A stretch of 64,000 nucleotides of DNA from Pseudomonas knackmussii B13 (GTDB lineage: Bacteria > Pseudomonadota > Gammaproteobacteria > Pseudomonadales > Pseudomonadaceae): assembly GCF_000689415.1 (NCBI RefSeq), contig NZ_HG322950.1, forward strand, positions 2,487,501 to 2,551,500, written 5' to 3'. How positions within the stretch are numbered: position 1 is the stretch's first letter; the number at the start of each line of letters is the position of its first letter. Both the position numbers and the translations under genes were made by a program. The notes beneath the pieces are model-generated. The model worked only from the letters and a program-made list of their open reading frames with translations, did no database searches and had not been told where the DNA came from. Shown in pieces: positions 60,837 through 64,000 of the stretch.

Positions 60837-61823
60837 TCAGCCGGGCGGGTGATGCAGCAGTTGCGCGATGCCGGCTTTGCCGTTGACGCCGAGCTTGCTG
60901 TAGATGCTGCGGATGTGATGGCGCACGGTGTTCGGCGCGAGGCCCAGGTCGCGGGCGATTTCCTTGTAGGTGCTGCCGCCGCCGAAGCGCTGCGCGACCT
61001 CGGCCTCGCGGGTGCTCAGGCGGGCCATGGCTGGGCGCAGGCGGGCGCTGAGTAGCAGCAGGTCGTGCACCGCGGTGGCCTGTAGCTGCAGGTGCTGGCC
61101 GCTGTAGCCGGCGGCCGGGTCGACCGCAGTGGGCAGGCAAGGGCCGGTCCACCGCGGCCACTCCCGCAGCAGCAGGCCGACGAAGCCACGCTCGGCGTAA
61201 TGCAGCATGCCGTGCCGGTCGCACACCGCCAGCGCCAGGGGATTCGGCGCGTCCAGGCGCTCGCGCAGGGCGACCAGCGCACGGATCTGGTTGGCGCCTT
61301 CGGCTGCCACCAGATGCGGCATCAACTGGTCGACGAGGAAGCGATCCTGCTCGTCGTAGGGCCGGGCGCCGATGCGCCGATACAGGCTCAGGTGCAGGCT
61401 GAGCTGGGTGCTCGGGTCGATGTGGATGATGCAGAGGAATTCGCCGAAACCGTGGCTCTCGGCCAACCAGCGTAGGCCGGGCGTGCAGTCGGCGGCGCGG
61501 GTGTCGATGCGCACCGAGTGACCGGGGTTGGCGTAGACGCGGCTGACGGTGATGTCCTGGTCGAGGATCGCCCGCCAGTCGTCGAGGTAGCTGTCCGGCA
61601 GCTGGAACAGGTGGCTGCTGTGCACGTAGGGAAGGTCGTCGACCAGCCCGGCGCGGCCCCACCAGGCCATGTCGAAGTCCAGCAGTTGCTGCAGGCGGCG
61701 CATGGCGCTGTCGTGGAAACCGGGCAGGGCGCATTCCTGGGCCAGGCGCTGGAGGTCCAGTACCAGGGTGTTGAATTCGCCGAAGCGGCGCGCGCTGAGC
61801 GTCAGGTCTTGGGTGCTGCTCAT
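60837..61823 (-). CDS. LuxR family transcriptional regulator
   Basis: 328 residues. Residues about 1-250 form a poorly defined sensor, possibly GAF-like. The C-terminal LuxR helix-turn-helix (about 262-322) reads LSTREAEVAQRFGGGSTYKE and IARDLGLAPNTVRHHI. No receiver aspartate or N-terminal autoinducer-binding signature was seen. It lies between the SDR/MoaF genes and the transport genes, all on the minus strand, and is the probable regulator of the catabolic cluster. Confidence 0.83.
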   Translation of the reverse strand: MSSTQDLTLSARRFGEFNTLVLDLQRLAQECALPGFHDSAMRRLQQLLDFDMAWWGRAGLVDDLPYVHSSHLFQLPDSYLDDWRAILDQDITVSRVYANPGHSVRIDTRAADCTPGLRWLAESHGFGEFLCIIHIDPSTQLSLHLSLYRRIGARPYDEQDRFLVDQLMPHLVAAEGANQIRALVALRERLDAPNPLALAVCDRHGMLHYAERGFVGLLLREWPRWTGPCLPTAVDPAAGYSGQHLQLQATAVHDLLLLSARLRPAMARLSTREAEVAQRFGGGSTYKEIARDLGLAPNTVRHHIRSIYSKLGVNGKAGIAQLLHHPPG

Positions 61824-61970
61824 GGATACCCCTGCTGCGACTTTATTTGTTGTTGTCAGTCATCAGTGAGCGGCCGGGCGTCAGTGCGACGGGGCAGGGC
61901 CTTGGATTCGAGTATCCGCGCGGCGCGTGCCCCGTACCATCCTGCAGATGCAGGATGGCAGGGACGTTCG

Positions 61971-62738
61971 TCAGGTGCGCGCAGCGGTCTCCGGCAGGGT
62001 CGCGCCACCGTCCACCACCAGGGTCTGGCCGGTGATGTACGCGGCTGCGTCGGAGGCGAGGAAGAGCATGGCGCCGGCGATGTCGTCCGGCTCGCCGAGG
62101 CGGCCGAGCGGCACGCCTGCAGCGATATCCGCGTTGAGTTGGTCATTACCGAGGTTGGCCATCGCCGGGGTGCGGATCATGCCCGGCTCCACGCCATTGA
62201 CGCGCACGTTGCGTGACGCCAGCTCCAGCGCGGCGTTGCGGATGAAGCCGTTCACCCCGGCCTTGGATGCTGCGTAGTGGCTCAGCCCCGGATAGGCCAC
62301 GCGCGGGCCGGTCACCGAGGAGGTGGCCAGCACGCAGCCGCCGCCCTGGCGCTCGAACAGCGGCAGGGCTCCTTGCGTCAGCCAGAACAGCGCGCCGAGG
62401 TTCACGTCCAGGGTGCGTTGCAGCAGCGTCGGAGTGATCGCCTGGAAGTCCGTCAGCGGGAAGTACGCGGCGTTGTGCACCAGCACGTCCAGTTGCGCCA
62501 GGCCGGCGAACAGACCGGCGATGTCCTGAAGTTTGGCCAGGTCAACCTGCGCAGCCTGTACGTCCCGGCCTTGCGCGCGCAGCTCACGGGCCAGCGCTTC
62601 GGCGGGGTCTGCTTGCAGGTCGGCTATCAGCACCCGAGCGCCGCTCGCGGCGAAGCGTTCGACGATGCGGCGGCCGATGCCCTGGGCGCCGCCGGTGACC
62701 AGCACGGTCTTGCCGGTGAAGTCGAAGTGCGTGGCCAT
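61971..62738 (-). CDS. SDR family oxidoreductase
   Basis: 255 residues, classical SDR. TGGAQGIGRRIVE is the cofactor motif, HNAAYF replaces NAG, SSVT supplies the serine and SHYAASKAGVN the YxxxK. Ends with DGGATLPETAART. The ATG overlaps the stop of the preceding SDR gene by one base (TGATG), so they are translated together. Likely oxidises a hydroxylated intermediate of the cluster's substrate. Confidence 0.87.
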   Translation of the reverse strand: MATHFDFTGKTVLVTGGAQGIGRRIVERFAASGARVLIADLQADPAEALARELRAQGRDVQAAQVDLAKLQDIAGLFAGLAQLDVLVHNAAYFPLTDFQAITPTLLQRTLDVNLGALFWLTQGALPLFERQGGGCVLATSSVTGPRVAYPGLSHYAASKAGVNGFIRNAALELASRNVRVNGVEPGMIRTPAMANLGNDQLNADIAAGVPLGRLGEPDDIAGAMLFLASDAAAYITGQTLVVDGGATLPETAART

Positions 62739-63532
62739 CAGGCACCTCCCAGGCGTTCGTAGGCGAGGGTCGGCACGTCGACGATGGTCGAGCCGCCGTC
62801 GGCGACCAGGCAGGCGCCGGTGACGATGGACGCCTCGTCGCTGGCGAGGAAGCGGCAGAGGCTGGCGATCTCCTCGGCGCGCGCCGGGCGGCGCAGCGGC
62901 ACCTCGGCGGTTACCCGCGCATAGGCGGCGTCCAGGCTCTCGCCGTAGTGCTGCATCAGCGGCTGCATTTCCTCGTCGGCCATGGGCGTGCGCACCCAGC
63001 CCGGGCACACTGCGTTGACCCGTACGCCGCCTGGGCCATAGTCGCGCGCCAGGGAGCGCACCAGGCCGATGAGCGCGTGCTTGGCGGTGGTGTAGCCGCA
63101 CACTTCCGGGCCGGCCGCCAGCGAGGCGATGGAACCGACCAGGACGATGCTGCCGCGCCGTTCGATCAGATCCGGCAGGCAGGCCCGGGCACTCTGGAAG
63201 GCGCTGTCGAGGTTGCCGCGCATCGCGGCCTGCCAGCCTTCGTCGCTGGTCTGCAGGGCGCTGCCGAGGCCGTGGCCGCCGGCACAGCCGATAAGTGCGT
63301 CGATGCCGCCGAATTGCGCCCTGATCTGCTCGACGAAGCCACGCCAGGTCGCGCTGTCGGCGGCATCCCCGGCGAGCACCAGCCCGCCGGTTTCCGCCGC
63401 GACCCGCTGCAGCGCCTCGCGGCGGCGGCCGACCAGCACCAGGTTGGCGCCTTCGGCGGCGAAGCGCCGCGCGCAGGCCTCGCCGATACCGCTGCCAGCG
63501 CCGGTGATGACCACCGTGCGGGCGTCACTCAT
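62738..63532 (-). CDS. SDR family oxidoreductase
   Basis: 264 residues from ATG 63532 (63538 is an alternative). Cofactor motif TGAGSGIGEACAR, CAGGHG in place of NAG, serine in LVGSIAS, YxxxK in CGYTTAKHALIG, and VNAVCPGWVRTPM. Overlaps the MoaF-family gene by 8 bases and the next SDR by one base. Two adjacent SDRs suggest sequential oxidations. Confidence 0.87.
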   Translation of the reverse strand: MSDARTVVITGAGSGIGEACARRFAAEGANLVLVGRRREALQRVAAETGGLVLAGDAADSATWRGFVEQIRAQFGGIDALIGCAGGHGLGSALQTSDEGWQAAMRGNLDSAFQSARACLPDLIERRGSIVLVGSIASLAAGPEVCGYTTAKHALIGLVRSLARDYGPGGVRVNAVCPGWVRTPMADEEMQPLMQHYGESLDAAYARVTAEVPLRRPARAEEIASLCRFLASDEASIVTGACLVADGGSTIVDVPTLAYERLGGA

Positions 63533-64000
63533 GGCCATAGTCCGTGCGGTTGAGTACGTCGCAATAGGAGCTGACCGGGAAGTTCGACACCTCATCGAAG
63601 CTCGCGCCGGCGTAGCCGAAGATCTTGCCGTCGCTGCGGTGCTGCTGCATGTCGATCATCACCAGGCCCAGGGTCGGGACGATCTTCTCGCGCCAGACGA
63701 ACAGGTAGAGCTCGTCGGCGATCTTGTAGTAGTGGCAGCGGTCGGTGTCGCACAGCCCGGCCTCGACGCCGCGCAGGCACTGCCAGCTGTAGTAGTTCTC
63801 GTTGAGGTAGATGTGCTCGTAGACCTCGCTGGGGCTGTAGCGATAGCGGTTGCGCAGGCCGACCAGATCGGCCGTGGGCGCGTGCGGGCAGGCGCCATCC
63901 TGCCAGGGGCGGTCGAGGCTGCCGTGGAGGAACTCGACCTGCACGCCGGTCAGGTCCTTGCCGGCCAGCGCGCGGTGGTAGAGGCCCTCGTGGGTTTCGG
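63525..64000 (-). CDS. MoaF-related protein, N-terminus beyond the window
   Basis: The visible C-terminal part (about 158 residues up to the window edge) matches MoaF, a family named after the monoamine-regulon genes of Klebsiella: YRYSPSEVYEHIYLNENYYS, QCLRGVEAGLCDTDRCHYYK, LFVWREKIVPTLGLVMID, DGKIFGYAGASFDEVSNFPV. The family forms lipocalin-like barrels; in Pseudomonas it accompanies catabolic dehydrogenases. The frame is open to position 64000, so the start lies outside. A GTG at 63944 is inside the domain and not a real start. Confidence 0.85.
   Translation of the reverse strand, partial: ETHEGLYHRALAGKDLTGVQVEFLHGSLDRPWQDGACPHAPTADLVGLRNRYRYSPSEVYEHIYLNENYYSWQCLRGVEAGLCDTDRCHYYKIADELYLFVWREKIVPTLGLVMIDMQQHRSDGKIFGYAGASFDEVSNFPVSSYCDVLNRTDYGHE

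Noticed and set aside
1..64000. tRNA, rRNA, CRISPR arrays, insertion sequences, attachment sites, replication origin
   Set aside because: No cloverleaf ending in CCA, no regularly spaced direct repeats, no transposase or integrase protein, and no DnaA-box cluster was found by reading.

Overview
The window is a high-GC chromosomal stretch from a Pseudomonas, most like the P. aeruginosa / P. nitroreducens / P. citronellolis side of the genus. That assignment is an inference from gene content: a spuA-spuC putrescine pair, an AotJ/AotO-like pair, FdsGBAD formate dehydrogenase, a FeaR-type amine cluster, many c-di-GMP proteins and REP palindromes of the GGCGCATAAC...GTTATGCGCC type. No rRNA, tRNA, CRISPR array, insertion sequence or intact prophage was seen. 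Genes fill most of the DNA. Both edges cut a gene.
Layout. 0-2.7 kb: end of a catabolic operon (fumarylacetoacetase-family hydrolase, NAD-dependent epimerase, cyclase). 2.7-8.7 kb: cation-homeostasis neighbourhood (Ca2+/H+ antiporter, DUF2501, MgtC/DUF4010 protein with an 11-C tract, P2-type ATPase). 8.9-20.4 kb: M24 peptidase remnant, dCache-HAMP-GGDEF cyclase, fdsGBAD operon, four-PAS soluble chemoreceptor, and an overlapping EAL/GGDEF pair. 20.9-22.5 kb: catalase-like peroxidase with cytochrome b561. 22.5-28.8 kb: divergent SDR and SnoaL-AraC regulator, two polyamine-type solute-binding proteins (the second has lost exactly 42 N-terminal codons, including the signal peptide) and a Tat-type amine oxidase. 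28.8-29.6 kb: a strongly structured leader in front of a BRO-N gene, with a decayed second BRO copy at 33.4 kb. 29.7-32.6 kb: RpiR regulator, AotO-like M14 protein and AotJ-like binding protein. 33-35.5 kb: small hypotheticals, TetR, lipoprotein. 35.5-38.4 kb: spuC, spuA and an XRE-cupin regulator. 38.9-41.4 kb: SMR transporter, TDT/SLAC1 transporter and GlxA-type regulator. 41.7-48.1 kb: GNAT, VOC, LysR/SDR divergent pair, DUF347 protein, lipoprotein, Ser/Thr/Ala-rich coiled-coil protein, a 112-residue protein and an exported hypothetical. 48.7-52 kb: porin, two small ORFs, stand-alone LytTR, HD protein. 52.1-57.4 kb: FeaR-like regulon (aldehyde dehydrogenase, APC permease, unknown, AraC) and a second copy of the 112-residue protein. 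57.6-64 kb: catabolic cluster on the minus strand (HDAC-like amidohydrolase, MFS, phenol-meta outer-membrane protein, LuxR, two SDRs, MoaF).
How the parts fit. Amine and polyamine use is the recurring theme: uptake and oxidation at 24.9-28.8 kb, gamma-glutamyl/transaminase steps at 35.5-38.4 kb, basic amino acid or peptide capture at 30.7-32.6 kb, and aromatic-amine-type aldehyde oxidation at 52-57 kb. The observations I rate highest are the foldable leader ahead of the BRO-N gene, in which one strand has two mutually exclusive partners, the signal-less binding-protein paralogue beside a Tat-type amine oxidase, and a cluster of four TGTACA sites between the EAL gene and the catalase gene.
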